Below are positions 34,012-42,726 of a stretch of 64,000 bases of DNA, piece by piece. The notes under the pieces are model-generated. The model had not been told where the DNA came from. It ran no database searches and saw only the letters and a list, made by a program, of their open reading frames with translations. Numbering within the stretch: position 1 is the stretch's first letter; the number at the start of each line of letters is the position of its first letter. The position numbers were made by a program, and so were the translations under genes. Origin of the DNA: Bacillus chungangensis (GTDB taxonomy: Bacteria; Bacillota; Bacilli; Bacillales; Bacillaceae_C); contig NZ_JAUSTT010000019.1 in NCBI RefSeq assembly GCF_030812995.1, forward strand, positions 34,999 to 98,998, written 5' to 3'.

Positions 34012-35949
34012 CTAGCGCAGTACTTTTATACGCTCTTCTACTGCTGGAATTTCTTTTCCTGCTTTTAAATATTCAAGCAGCACTGTTGCGTATTCATCGT
34101 TGCTATCAAATTCAATCTTATCTGAGCTGAACATTTCATATCCATCGCCGCCAGCTGCAATGAAATCATTTGTGGCAACGGTATAGGTTTTATTAGCTTC
34201 TAAAACTGCGCCATTGATAACTACTTCTTGTACACGCTTGCCGGCTGGTTTTGCTGGATCAAAAGCGAAGCTTAATCCAGAAACATGGAGGAAACCGCCA
34301 TTTTCGCTTGCTTTTATATCATCTGGGTTAAATAGACGGACAGAATGCTCCAGTGCTGCCTTTATTTCTGCGCCTGTCAATACTGCTTTTACCGCTGTAT
34401 TATCAAATGGGAAAGCTGCATAGACATCTTTGCGTTTCACATCACCAGCTTCAATCGTTGCACGAATTCCTCCACCATTTGTAAGGGCAATATCTGTGTC
34501 AAGCGCATACCGCAAAGCATCAGCGATAAGGTTGCCAAGATTTGTTTCTTGCGTCCTTACATACAAACGATCACCCTCCAGTTTTACATTTACGTTAGCG
34601 ACTGATTCTCCCATCATCTTATCAACCTTTTCCTGATAAGGCTTTATGACAGCAGCAATGTTTGGATCTTCTTGTTTATCACTACTATCTCGATAAAGGA
34701 ATCCATTGACGCCAATGAGCTTCTCATCATGAAAAATCAAGTTTGCCTGTCCTAATGCTTTCCCGTGTTCATATGATTGCGTCACATAGCCATACTTTCG
34801 CTTTTCTGGCGTTTCAATTGTCGTATGACTATGCCCCCCAAACACAACAGCTATCTCTGGTACTTGATCTGCGATCTTTATTTCTGTTTCATAGCCCGAG
34901 TGGGAAAGAACCAAGATCTCATCGACTTTTCCCGCTAGTTCTCGCACGACCTTTTTTGCAGTCGCTACTTCATCAGCAAACGTAATGCCTTTAATGCCAT
35001 TTGGATGCGTTTTCACTTCCGTATCAGTAGCAGTAAGACCAATGAGGCCAAATGTCTTGCCACCTTTTTCAATGATCGTATAAGGAGGCAGAAAATGCTC
35101 GCTATTTTTCATGATATTGGCGCTAAGCAATGGGAAATGAAACTGATCCTTTAATGCTAAAAGACGATCTTGGCCATAGTTAAAATCATGATTTCCAGCT
35201 GCCATCGCATCATATTGAATCGCATTATAAATTTCTGCCAATGCCTGGCCTTTATCCATGATGACATAATTCGTTCCGTGTATCGTATCTCCGTTGTCTA
35301 CAACAAATGTAGGATTTTTTGCACGGACATCGTTAATGATTTTCGCTATTTTTGCGAAGCCTAATTCTTTATTTTCTGGATTGTGAAGAACACGTCCGTG
35401 CGTGTCGTTCGTATGAATAACCGAAATAATGTCAAATGATTCCTTAAAAGATTTGATCAATTGGTTCACATCATCCATGTTTTCGAAGACTGCCTGTGGT
35501 TGAAACTGCGGATGTGATGTGTCAATAAGTCCTAAAGCTGCCGCAGCTGCTAATTCATTTTTATAATCTGCCCTTATGCTATCTTTATCTGTAAATCCTG
35601 TTAATATTTCCACATCGTAATCATCCCTTAAATTTAAAGCGCGAATAAGAAAAACGTACGCTTGTTCACGAGTAACTTTTTCATTAGGGGCAAAAGAGGA
35701 TGCTGTCATGCCTGCCGCTATATTTGTCCGATAAGCAGCCTCAATATAAGGATTCAATTTATCATCAATATCGGCAAATGGCAGCTCTTTTCCTGGCTGC
35801 AGATCGATGCCAAGTTCTGTCACAAGTGTTTGAATAAATTCGCCTCGTGAAATTTCTTTATTGCTTGCCTCGGCAGCCTCTAAACTAAAACCTGCTGAAG
35901 CGAGCAGCAATATGATTCCAGCTATGATTGCACGTTTCAACCTATTCAT
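34012..35949 (-). CDS. SLH-anchored 5'-nucleotidase / cyclic phosphodiesterase
   Basis: The 645-residue protein has a signal peptide (about 1-27), two SLH domains (about 30-150; VTREQ is visible in the second), a metallophosphatase domain (about 170-400) with HTNDTHG, VDNGDT, AGNHDFNYG, LSHSGYE and GGHSHT, and a 5'-nucleotidase C-terminal domain (about 430-640; TNGGGIRATI, NDFIAAGGDGYEMF). It would dephosphorylate extracellular nucleotides at the wall for phosphate and nucleoside uptake. ATG 35949 has GGAGGAGAAA upstream; the frame from 36006 lacks an SD. It adds a fourth SLH protein to the window. Confidence 0.93.
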   Translation of the reverse strand: MNRLKRAIIAGIILLLASAGFSLEAAEASNKEISRGEFIQTLVTELGIDLQPGKELPFADIDDKLNPYIEAAYRTNIAAGMTASSFAPNEKVTREQAYVFLIRALNLRDDYDVEILTGFTDKDSIRADYKNELAAAAALGLIDTSHPQFQPQAVFENMDDVNQLIKSFKESFDIISVIHTNDTHGRVLHNPENKELGFAKIAKIINDVRAKNPTFVVDNGDTIHGTNYVIMDKGQALAEIYNAIQYDAMAAGNHDFNYGQDRLLALKDQFHFPLLSANIMKNSEHFLPPYTIIEKGGKTFGLIGLTATDTEVKTHPNGIKGITFADEVATAKKVVRELAGKVDEILVLSHSGYETEIKIADQVPEIAVVFGGHSHTTIETPEKRKYGYVTQSYEHGKALGQANLIFHDEKLIGVNGFLYRDSSDKQEDPNIAAVIKPYQEKVDKMMGESVANVNVKLEGDRLYVRTQETNLGNLIADALRYALDTDIALTNGGGIRATIEAGDVKRKDVYAAFPFDNTAVKAVLTGAEIKAALEHSVRLFNPDDIKASENGGFLHVSGLSFAFDPAKPAGKRVQEVVINGAVLEANKTYTVATNDFIAAGGDGYEMFSSDKIEFDSNDEYATVLLEYLKAGKEIPAVEERIKVLR

Positions 35950-36180
35950 TTTTGTTTCTCCTCCCTTTTTTATGAAGCTATTCGATTTCATTATAGCTTG
36001 ATTCATATTCGTTTGGAGAATATTCCAATTAATTTAACAATATATGATAAAAAAGATAGAAGTTTCAATTTGCTTATGATGAAAGAGGAGGGCTTTTTAC
36101 TTAAGCAGTTCAAAGGATTTTCATCCTTTCTAAAGGCTTATCCTTAACATGTTTCCGATTCGATGAAAATATCAAAATTA

Positions 36181-36222
36181 AAAAATGCTAAGCCTGCCGT
36201 AATTGGCAGCTTAGCATTTGTT
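36181..36222 (-). terminator. Terminator of acetyltransferase gene
   Basis: AAATGCTAAGC-TGCC pairs with GGCA-GCTTAGCATTT; A- and T-runs flank it. Confidence 0.82.
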
Positions 36223-36225
36223 TTT

Positions 36226-36678
36226 TTATTTTGCGGCTAGCATAGGAAGCTCCATCACTAATTCACCGCCGATGTCGATTTCACCGTTAAAACGAAAACC
36301 AAATTTTTCATACAATGTTTGTGCATGTTTATTTTCTTTAAAAATACTTAAATAAATTGTTTTTGGTTGATAAACAGCTTGAATATGATCAAGCAGGCAT
36401 TGCATTGCTTTTTTTCCATAGCCTCTGCCTTGAAATTGCTTATCGATCATAAATCGATCAAGCCAGACTCTTCCAGTCTGTTTATGCAAACCATACATGG
36501 CAAAACCTATTAATGCTTCTCCATCATATAATCCAACAGCTGTCCATCCTGCCTCAAACTTAGATTGTGCTAATGAATAAGCATTGCTCTCAATAAATTC
36601 TTTTTGGTCTTCATTTACAGAAAGCATTGCTACTTGATCCCAATTATCAGCATTTACCTCTCTAATAAAGAGGTCCAT
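36226..36678 (-). CDS. GNAT acetyltransferase, BltD-like (spermidine/spermine)
   Basis: The 150-residue single-domain GNAT has the acetyl-CoA site QGRGYGKKAM and the family sequence GRVWLDRFMIDKQFQGRGYG, IYLSIFKENKHAQTLYEKFGF and FNGEIDIGGE. These segments resemble B. subtilis BltD, a polyamine acetyltransferase. In B. subtilis bltD is paired with an efflux pump; here an MFS pump lies 4 kb away in a separate unit. It is a single gene. Confidence 0.8.
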   Translation of the reverse strand: MDLFIREVNADNWDQVAMLSVNEDQKEFIESNAYSLAQSKFEAGWTAVGLYDGEALIGFAMYGLHKQTGRVWLDRFMIDKQFQGRGYGKKAMQCLLDHIQAVYQPKTIYLSIFKENKHAQTLYEKFGFRFNGEIDIGGELVMELPMLAAK

Positions 36679-36799
36679 GATTCCATCTCGCTTTCTTTTT
36701 TCTTCATATTTGAATCCTTATTAGCACATAAATTACAATTCATGAGCTGTTTGCTATTTATTGTGTCCCAAATCGTCATTATATGAGCACATGAAATGA

Positions 36800-36943
36800 T
36801 AAAGTGAAACTTCCTTCAGTGGGGGTTTTCTCTCATCCCCCACTGATGGTTAGTTGAACCAATCGGACATTTACTGGCAGTTATCCCCCACCTAGACTTT
36901 TCTTGAGGTGGGGGTCTTACTGCCAGTTAGATGTGGGATAAAA
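36800..36943 (+). repeat. Dispersed hairpin-ended element, copy 3 (no module)
   Basis: This is a short form of about 144 bp: head, left hairpin CAGTGGGGG/CCCCCACTG, AACCAATCGGACATT, and a long right stem in which ACTGGCAGT...ACTGCCAGT encloses CCCCCACCT...AGGTGGGGG, then the ATGTGGGATAAA tail. Confidence 0.9.
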
Positions 36944-36993
36944 TAAGCAATTATATAATTCAGTGAACGAGACAAATGCAGAAATCATCTGTC

Positions 36994-37554
36994 TTACTTT
37001 TGATCTTCGATGACCAATCCAAACAAAATCATATCAACAAAAGCGGATAATCCTTCTTCAACAGATATACTATTTTTCATAAAAAATTGCTGATCAAGCG
37101 TCGCATTCGTTGCATCGGTAATAAGTTTGACAGCCAAAGCAATATTGATATTTTTTAATATGCCTTCTTTGATGCCTTGTTCTATTAAATCACCTAATTG
37201 ATCCCAATTGTGTAGAGCCCTATTTACTTTTTCCCATTGTTCTGGATAAAACCGCTTCATTTGTTCAAGGATACGCAAATCATAGAACTCATTGTTATTC
37301 GGCAAGACTGTAATAACACCTTTTATTTTCTCAATCAATGTTAGGCTTTCGTCTTGCACAATCTGCTCCGTCTTTTTATCAAAATCGGCTAAAGATTGGT
37401 CAATAATCAAATCGAGAATTTCACGCTTTGAAGAAAAGTGCTCGTAAAGTGTCCTTTTACTAATACCGAGTCTTTTTGCTAAGTCATCCATCGTAAATTT
37501 TATGCCCTTATGATGGATTTCTTCGATAAACGCCTTCGCGATACGATTCTGCAA
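36994..37554 (-). CDS. TetR/AcrR family regulator
   Basis: The 186-residue protein has an N-terminal HTH (FTMDDLAKRLGISKRTLYEHFSSKREIL) and an all-helical ligand domain. An inverted repeat at 37570-37603 directly before the start suggests autoregulation. No transporter or enzyme is co-transcribed, so the target is unknown. Confidence 0.9.
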   Translation of the reverse strand: MQNRIAKAFIEEIHHKGIKFTMDDLAKRLGISKRTLYEHFSSKREILDLIIDQSLADFDKKTEQIVQDESLTLIEKIKGVITVLPNNNEFYDLRILEQMKRFYPEQWEKVNRALHNWDQLGDLIEQGIKEGILKNINIALAVKLITDATNATLDQQFFMKNSISVEEGLSAFVDMILFGLVIEDQK

Positions 37555-37569
37555 GCTTTTTCCCCCTCA

Positions 37570-37603
37570 CTGAAAACTATATAAACATAAATAGTTTTAT
37601 CAG
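37570..37603. promoter_or_regulatory. Inverted repeat before tetR gene, candidate operator
   Basis: AAAACTAT (37573-37580) and ATAGTTTT (37591-37598) form an inverted repeat flanked by CTG and CAG, 16-49 bp upstream of the TetR start. Repressors of this family commonly bind such sites next to their own gene. Confidence 0.5.
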
Positions 37604-37702
37604 TTTAATAATAACATAATGAGCATACAGAAGCAATCAAACGGTTTTTATGCAATTCTGCATAAAAAAAAACGCTCCTCCTAAATAGGAAGACACGTTT
37701 TT

Positions 37703-38410
37703 TCAGTCTTCAGTTGGAAAAAATTCCATCAAATGCTGAAGGTTCTCCATAAACTCATCATCTAATCGGAGCGCCGTCTTCTTTACTGTTGCGATGTTGT
37801 AACGGCTTATGAGCCCTGTTTCACGAAAATCCAGCCCCTGTGCTTTTGATTCTCCAAGGCTGTTCCATTCTATTGCCAACGTTCGTTTACTTTCGGTATT
37901 TGTTAAATATGTCAACTGGACTGTCAAGTTGCCTGGAAATATTCCTTCGGCTCGAAGTTCTGGAAGCTCCTCATCATGATCATTTTCTGATGACAAGTTT
38001 TCACATCTTCCACGAAGCAATTGCAATACATATAAGTCACTTATAAGGTAAGCATTTAAATAGGGAGCATTCCAGCTTCTTGTAAGCCGCAGCGTTCCGT
38101 CATGTTTTTCATGATGTGCAAAGGCTTCCAACTTTGGGTAAAAGGCATGCTGCTGTAAATCAAAATAAAGATAAACTTCTTTTGAGCGAAGGGGTTCTGT
38201 ATCTTTTTTGTAATAGTGCAGCAAATAATAGCTTAATGGAAAATAAATACGTGTGCTCTGGGATAAAATAGGTGCTATTTCTTCCAAAGCAGACGAGACT
38301 AAAATCGTCTGATGATGAGGGAGGGTCGAAACGTCCTTTATCGGTTCATCCACCACTAAGACAGCTTCTTCCATGTCAAAGAAATCTTCCGCACCAATAA
38401 TGACTTCCAT
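37703..38410 (-). CDS. Protein of unknown function, 235 residues
   Basis: No family was recognised. The protein is soluble with no signal peptide or membrane segment, acidic at both ends (start MEVIIGAEDFFDMEEAV, end EFFPTED), with beta-rich segments and a Glu/Asp cluster near residue 145 (SSENDHDEELPE). An A/T-flanked hairpin (37668-37700) follows. It lies upstream of the TetR gene in the same orientation, but that gene's operator-bearing gap suggests separate transcription. Confidence 0.7.
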   Translation of the reverse strand: MEVIIGAEDFFDMEEAVLVVDEPIKDVSTLPHHQTILVSSALEEIAPILSQSTRIYFPLSYYLLHYYKKDTEPLRSKEVYLYFDLQQHAFYPKLEAFAHHEKHDGTLRLTRSWNAPYLNAYLISDLYVLQLLRGRCENLSSENDHDEELPELRAEGIFPGNLTVQLTYLTNTESKRTLAIEWNSLGESKAQGLDFRETGLISRYNIATVKKTALRLDDEFMENLQHLMEFFPTED

Positions 38411-38482
38411 ATATTGTCCACCTCCTCGTGTTCGTTTTTTCTATTTTGTCACTTCCCATTCGCTTCTATGCAAATCTGTTCA

Positions 38483-38694
38483 TCTTACGTTCCATTGGGC
38501 TTCTGGAGTTTTAATCTTCAGCCCCTATTGTACAAAAGTTTATAATCGCAGGAACTTAAAAAAAGCCGCTTTTTTCTTCTGCGGTGCTCATTCAAGAAGA
38601 TTTCCTTATCTTGCAGCTCAAACAAAGCAGGAATTGACTAGAAAAGAAGAGATGAGAAAAACTCCCATCTCTAGAACTGTTAGATGTGTGACAA
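38483..38694 (+). repeat. Dispersed element, degenerate copy 4 (one decayed module)
   Basis: GTTCCATTGGGCTTCTGGAG...CAGCCCCT stands for the head hairpin, CCGCTTTTTTCTTCTGCGGTGC for the module, CATTCAAGAAGATTTCCTTATC for the module end, and CTGTTAGATGTGTGACA for the tail. Similarity is clear but many bases have drifted. Confidence 0.65.
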
Positions 38695-38696
38695 TA

Positions 38697-39554
38697 CTAC
38701 AATAAGCTAGTGCTTTTTTTCAAAGGCGCCATTTTTACATACCTATTTTCATCAAAATCAGAGAGTGAAAAATTGGAGATAAATAGCTCACTACCGACAT
38801 TTTCTCGTTGTGATGTAATGGAATAGTACCATTCTTCTTGATTAATAAAATGTGCCCACGAATACAATGATCTCGTTTCTTCACAATTATCAATTGTCAA
38901 TAAAAATGGATGCTTGCATACTTTTAATAGCTCTGATAGCTCTTGATGTTCCTTCATTGTCATAAACTCTTTGTAGAGTTGTTTTCCTTTCGTGTAATAG
39001 GGCGGGTCAAGAATAATAAAAACATCATCGCCGTCCGCTTCTACAATTGCTCGATAATCTAATGCTGTAATGGTAGTATCTTGCAGCTTTTTTGAGCAAT
39101 CATCTATTCGTTGACATAATAAATCTGGGTTCCAGCGGCAATCGATTTTATACTTTGATGATTGCTGCAAGCCGCCAATCGGATTGGCGGAAATAATTCC
39201 AGAAAAATTCGTACGATTAAAAAATAAAAACATAAAAGCAATCTCTAGGGACGTTGATGGGGTAGAAGCCTTCATTTTCTTCCATAGATCAATTGTCGGT
39301 CTGCATTGCTTAATGCGTTCCTTCAACTTCTCCGGCTCATCACGAACGATCTGAAAAAATGCAGCTACAGAATGATCTTTATCATTTAGCCAGTTAAAAG
39401 ACACTTTCGGTTTACCGAAAAAAATAGATCCACTCCCCAGAAAAGGTTCACGGTATTCTTGATGTGGAATAAAATAAGGGACAAACCTTTTGAGCACTTT
39501 ACTTTTTGAACCGGGGTAACGAAGAGGTGAATGTATTCGGTCTATTGCTGCCAT
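38697..39554 (-). CDS. D12-class (Dam-like) DNA adenine N6-methyltransferase, solitary
   Basis: The 285-residue protein has the SAM motif SPLRYPGSKSK (FxGxK type), EPFLGSGS, NRTNFSGI and the catalytic DPPYY, in the order of the D12/Dam group. It would methylate adenine in a short target of unknown sequence. No endonuclease, specificity subunit or controller gene adjoins; the neighbours are an unknown gene beyond a decayed repeat and a cold-shock gene. It may be an orphan epigenetic methylase or the remains of a restriction system. Confidence 0.9.
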   Translation of the reverse strand: MAAIDRIHSPLRYPGSKSKVLKRFVPYFIPHQEYREPFLGSGSIFFGKPKVSFNWLNDKDHSVAAFFQIVRDEPEKLKERIKQCRPTIDLWKKMKASTPSTSLEIAFMFLFFNRTNFSGIISANPIGGLQQSSKYKIDCRWNPDLLCQRIDDCSKKLQDTTITALDYRAIVEADGDDVFIILDPPYYTKGKQLYKEFMTMKEHQELSELLKVCKHPFLLTIDNCEETRSLYSWAHFINQEEWYYSITSQRENVGSELFISNFSLSDFDENRYVKMAPLKKSTSLL

Positions 39555-39927
39555 TTGATCACCTCTCTTCTCTTAAAAAACTAGTTGCATTAATATATAA
39601 AAACAGTTCTCCCTTTCATATTACATGAAAATGATAAAGATAGGTATTTCTAGGTGTTTATGCGTCTTTCATAGCAGTCATTTTCCTATTGGATTATCCT
39701 AGAATGAAGTAAATGTTGCATTCTAAGTATTCAGAAGCAAATAACATTCTTTTTAAAGTTGCTATCTTGAAGCACTCATGTTAAGATTATTTATACTTAA
39801 TATGTATCAGATTTTATAATTCACGTGTTATCAGGGATTATATGTAAAATGATATATAGTCCGCGGTAACATGTGAATTTTTTTACAGCGGCATTAAGTG
39901 CACTATTTATATACGGAGGTTTTCGAA
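39555..39927 (+). other. Long leader region of the cold-shock gene
   Basis: This 373-bp gap is AT-rich. The last 120 bp before csp contain GTGTTATCAGGG and CCGCGGTAACATG, which can pair partly, as expected for the structured leaders of csp mRNAs. No other gene was seen. Confidence 0.45.
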
Positions 39928-40128
39928 ATGAATCAAGGTACAGTAAAATGGTTTAACGCAGACAAAGGTTTTGGATTTATTGAAGTTGAAGGTGGAGACG
40001 ATGTATTCGTACATTTTTCCGCAATTACTGGTGACGGATTTAAAACGCTTGAAGAAGGTCAAAAAGTGAGCTTCGACATTACAGAAGGAAATCGTGGACC
40101 ACAAGCAGAAAACGTAGCTAAATTATAA
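39928..40128 (+). CDS. csp: Cold-shock protein, Csp family
   Basis: The 66-residue single-stranded nucleic-acid binding beta-barrel has RNP1 KGFGFIEV and RNP2 VFVHFSAI intact. It acts as an RNA chaperone and is often cold-induced through its leader. ATG 39928 has CGGAGG at 8 nt. The sequence is closest by eye to CspB/CspD of Bacillus. It is monocistronic with a strong terminator. Confidence 0.97.
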   Translation: MNQGTVKWFNADKGFGFIEVEGGDDVFVHFSAITGDGFKTLEEGQKVSFDITEGNRGPQAENVAKL

Positions 40129-40137
40129 GAAACGTAA

Positions 40138-40173
40138 CAAAAAGCTATTGACATTGTGTCAATAGCTTTTTTC
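40138..40173. terminator. Terminator of csp, also facing the MFS gene
   Basis: AAAAAGCTATTGACA pairs with TGTCAATAGCTTTTT around a TTG loop; it functions in both directions between convergent genes. Confidence 0.88.
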
Positions 40174-40228
40174 GTTTGACTATACAAAAGTCATGTTGAA
40201 ACATGCGGGACTACTCTTTTGTCATCTA

Positions 40229-41440
40229 TTAAGATTTTGCTGCTTGTGTATTCCCTGTTGTTTTTGCCGCTTTTATCCTTATGAGCATCATAACACTTGC
40301 CAATAAGATCATCGCTCCAAAAATATAAGGGATATTCATATTGATATCGAATAGAGTGCCGGCAATCGCGGGACCAATCATATTGCCAATCGACATGTAT
40401 GCATTATTCATTCCAGCAACATATCCTTGTTCATCTCCAGCCATTTTTGATAATAATGTATTAAGCGCTGGACGGACTAAGGAAGTTGCTGTAAAGAACA
40501 TAAGCGCTACAATAAGAACAATGAAGAATCCTTTCACAAACAGCATCAAAATCATCGAAGTAGCTGCGAGGATAAAGGTCATGATCATGACCTTTCTTTC
40601 ACCAAAGTAACGGATCATTCTATCAACAACAGCTGCCTGAATGATGACTCCTAATAAAGCGCCTGCCGTAATAATGATTGAAATATCCTTCGGTGTAAAG
40701 CCAAACTTGAGATCAACAAATAATCCAATCACTGTTTCAAAATTGGATAAGCCAAATGCTAATGTAAATACGAGGACTAGCAGCATAAAATAAGGAGCCT
40801 TAAAAGACCTTGCTAACTGCTGAAATATATTTTCCTGTTTTTTCTTTGTATTCCTTGCCTTTATTTGTTCTGTTTTTGATAACGTTTCGGGTAAAAATAA
40901 CAACGATGTAACCGTTGCGATACAAGCAATCACTGCTGATGAGTAGAATGGGACACGTAAGCCAAAATCGGCAAGAAAGCCGCCAATCCCAGGGCCAATG
41001 ACAAATCCCAATGACATCGCTGCTCCAAGCATCCCCATCCCTTTTGCTCGTTTTTCTATCGTTGTGATATCAGCTACATAAGCCATCATTGGTGGAATCA
41101 TAAAGGCAGCCCCCATTCCTCCAAGCAGCCGTGATACATAAAGCACCCACATTTCTGTGCCAGCTGCAAATATAAACTGGGAGGCAGTAAAGCACGCCAA
41201 TCCGATAATAATCATAAACTTGCGCCCATATTTATCTGAGAGCTCCCCACCAAGCGGCGAAAAGAAGAATTGTGTAAATGCGAAGGCAGCAACCAAATAG
41301 CCCATAGACTGTCCACCTACACCAAACTCTTCTAAAAATCTCGGCATGATCGGAATAATTAAACCTATTCCTATCATCGCAATTAGCATATTTATCATTA
41401 AAATAACTAACGAAAATGTCGGTCGTTTTCCCTCTTCCAT
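40229..41440 (-). CDS. MFS drug-efflux-type transporter
   Basis: The 403-residue protein has twelve predicted membrane segments. The motif GGELSDKYGRKFM (motif A) and a motif C-like GMLGAAMSLGFVIGPGIGG mark the drug:H+ antiporter group (NorA/Bmr/Blt-like). It lies 64 bp downstream of a TetR-type regulator in the same orientation, so local repression by that protein is likely. The substrate is unknown. Confidence 0.9.
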   Translation of the reverse strand: MEEGKRPTFSLVILMINMLIAMIGIGLIIPIMPRFLEEFGVGGQSMGYLVAAFAFTQFFFSPLGGELSDKYGRKFMIIIGLACFTASQFIFAAGTEMWVLYVSRLLGGMGAAFMIPPMMAYVADITTIEKRAKGMGMLGAAMSLGFVIGPGIGGFLADFGLRVPFYSSAVIACIATVTSLLFLPETLSKTEQIKARNTKKKQENIFQQLARSFKAPYFMLLVLVFTLAFGLSNFETVIGLFVDLKFGFTPKDISIIITAGALLGVIIQAAVVDRMIRYFGERKVMIMTFILAATSMILMLFVKGFFIVLIVALMFFTATSLVRPALNTLLSKMAGDEQGYVAGMNNAYMSIGNMIGPAIAGTLFDINMNIPYIFGAMILLASVMMLIRIKAAKTTGNTQAAKS

Positions 41441-41504
41441 TTTTTTATCTCCCTAATGTAAAAATTAAAATTGTTGTTCCTCTAGCAGCATGGAAGAAAT
41501 CCAG

Positions 41505-42389
41505 TCAATACGAGCTATCAATATTTAAAGCTTGAGACAACTTTTCTCTGGCTGCTTCTAACTCGTTCACTTCTGCAAGATTGCGCAGCATCCCTTTTAT
41601 CATCGCTGGCCGCGGTTCCATTTCCATCAGCTCATGCTCCAAAATTTCCAGTGATTGTAATGCTTCTTTTAATTTGTTTTTATCTAAAGAGATTTTCTTT
41701 ATACTTTCTTTTATTTCTTTTATGATGACTAGCGGGTGCTGCTTTTCTTCAAATAACTCTTTATTGTGTATCGGCCAAAGGTCATTGATAATAGGCTTGC
41801 CTTTTTCCTTCAGAATCCCTTCTACAAGAAAATCAAATTTTTTTATTAAGAAACGAGGTAAATACGCTAGATCAACAGATAACTTCTCTATTGTAATTAA
41901 ATTGATAAATGCTGAGATCATTCCAGTTAAGAGCAGTAGACAATCTAGTGCATAGGGTTCTATTTCGGAACCGTAGATGCCAATAAAATAATTTTTCAGC
42001 CACTCTGTCTGCTCAACATTTTTTGTACGAATATATTCCTTTATTACATCACTTTTTAAGCCAATGATTTCCTGCATTTGCATGCGATAAAATTCATGAT
42101 ATTCAATAGCAAGTTTCAGTTGAACTTCCACTGTCTTCGTTAACTTTTCCTTTAAACTTAAATGGTCGTCTTGATCTATGAATATCATTTGTTCATCAAC
42201 TAACTGAAAGTAATATTTGAATATTTGCAGGAGCAGCTCTTCCTTCGATTTAAAATAAATATACAAACTGCCTTTGGACATTTCACATGTATCTGCAATT
42301 TCCTTCATTGATGTCTGGTGATAACTTTTCACTGAAAACAACTTCATTGCCGTCATTAAAATCTGTTTTCTCTTTTCATTGTGCTTCAT
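41505..42389 (-). CDS. TetR/AcrR regulator with extended C-terminus
   Basis: The 294-residue protein is about 90 longer than typical TetR proteins. The HTH TSMKEIADTCEMSKGSLYIYF is at the N-terminus, a helical effector domain follows, and the last 90 residues (from about KEIKESIKKIS) are a Lys/Glu-rich helical extension. It is upstream of, and probably controls, the MFS pump. ATG 42389 is used. Confidence 0.9.
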   Translation of the reverse strand: MKHNEKRKQILMTAMKLFSVKSYHQTSMKEIADTCEMSKGSLYIYFKSKEELLLQIFKYYFQLVDEQMIFIDQDDHLSLKEKLTKTVEVQLKLAIEYHEFYRMQMQEIIGLKSDVIKEYIRTKNVEQTEWLKNYFIGIYGSEIEPYALDCLLLLTGMISAFINLITIEKLSVDLAYLPRFLIKKFDFLVEGILKEKGKPIINDLWPIHNKELFEEKQHPLVIIKEIKESIKKISLDKNKLKEALQSLEILEHELMEMEPRPAMIKGMLRNLAEVNELEAAREKLSQALNIDSSY

Positions 42390-42726
42390 GCTCAGTTTTA
42401 TTACCTACTTTCGACCTAGTGGTTCTACTGATGACTGCATCGTAAAGAAGTATAATAATAGCATAGCAAAAAGCGTTTTTCAATCATTTTTTTCGCAAAG
42501 TTTTCTGCTTGTAATTATTTTAATGCCGATTCTATGATCATTTATCTTAATCAAAAAAACGGAACGATCTTTGTCCCGTTTATTCCTATATGAAGACGAG
42601 TAAGAGTATCGCTAATTCCCATTTCTCTTCGTTCGTCTTCATTTAACTAGCTTTCATAAACATTGAATATTATAAATTTTCCAACTATTGGTTTGAAACG
42701 ATGCATTTATCGGCAGCGCAATTGAT
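42390..42726. other. Intergenic region with two hairpins
   Basis: This gap contains the AbgT terminator at 42552-42581, a second stem GAAGACGA/TCGTCTTC (about 42593-42641), and the upstream region of the TetR gene. No gene was seen. Confidence 0.5.
42552..42581 (-). terminator. Terminator downstream of AbgT gene
   Basis: AACGG-GAC and GTT-CCGTT pair around AAAGATC, followed by TTTTTTGA on the minus strand. Confidence 0.7.

Noticed and set aside
38411..39927. Restriction-modification system around the adenine methylase
   Set aside because: No endonuclease, specificity or controller gene is present on either side.
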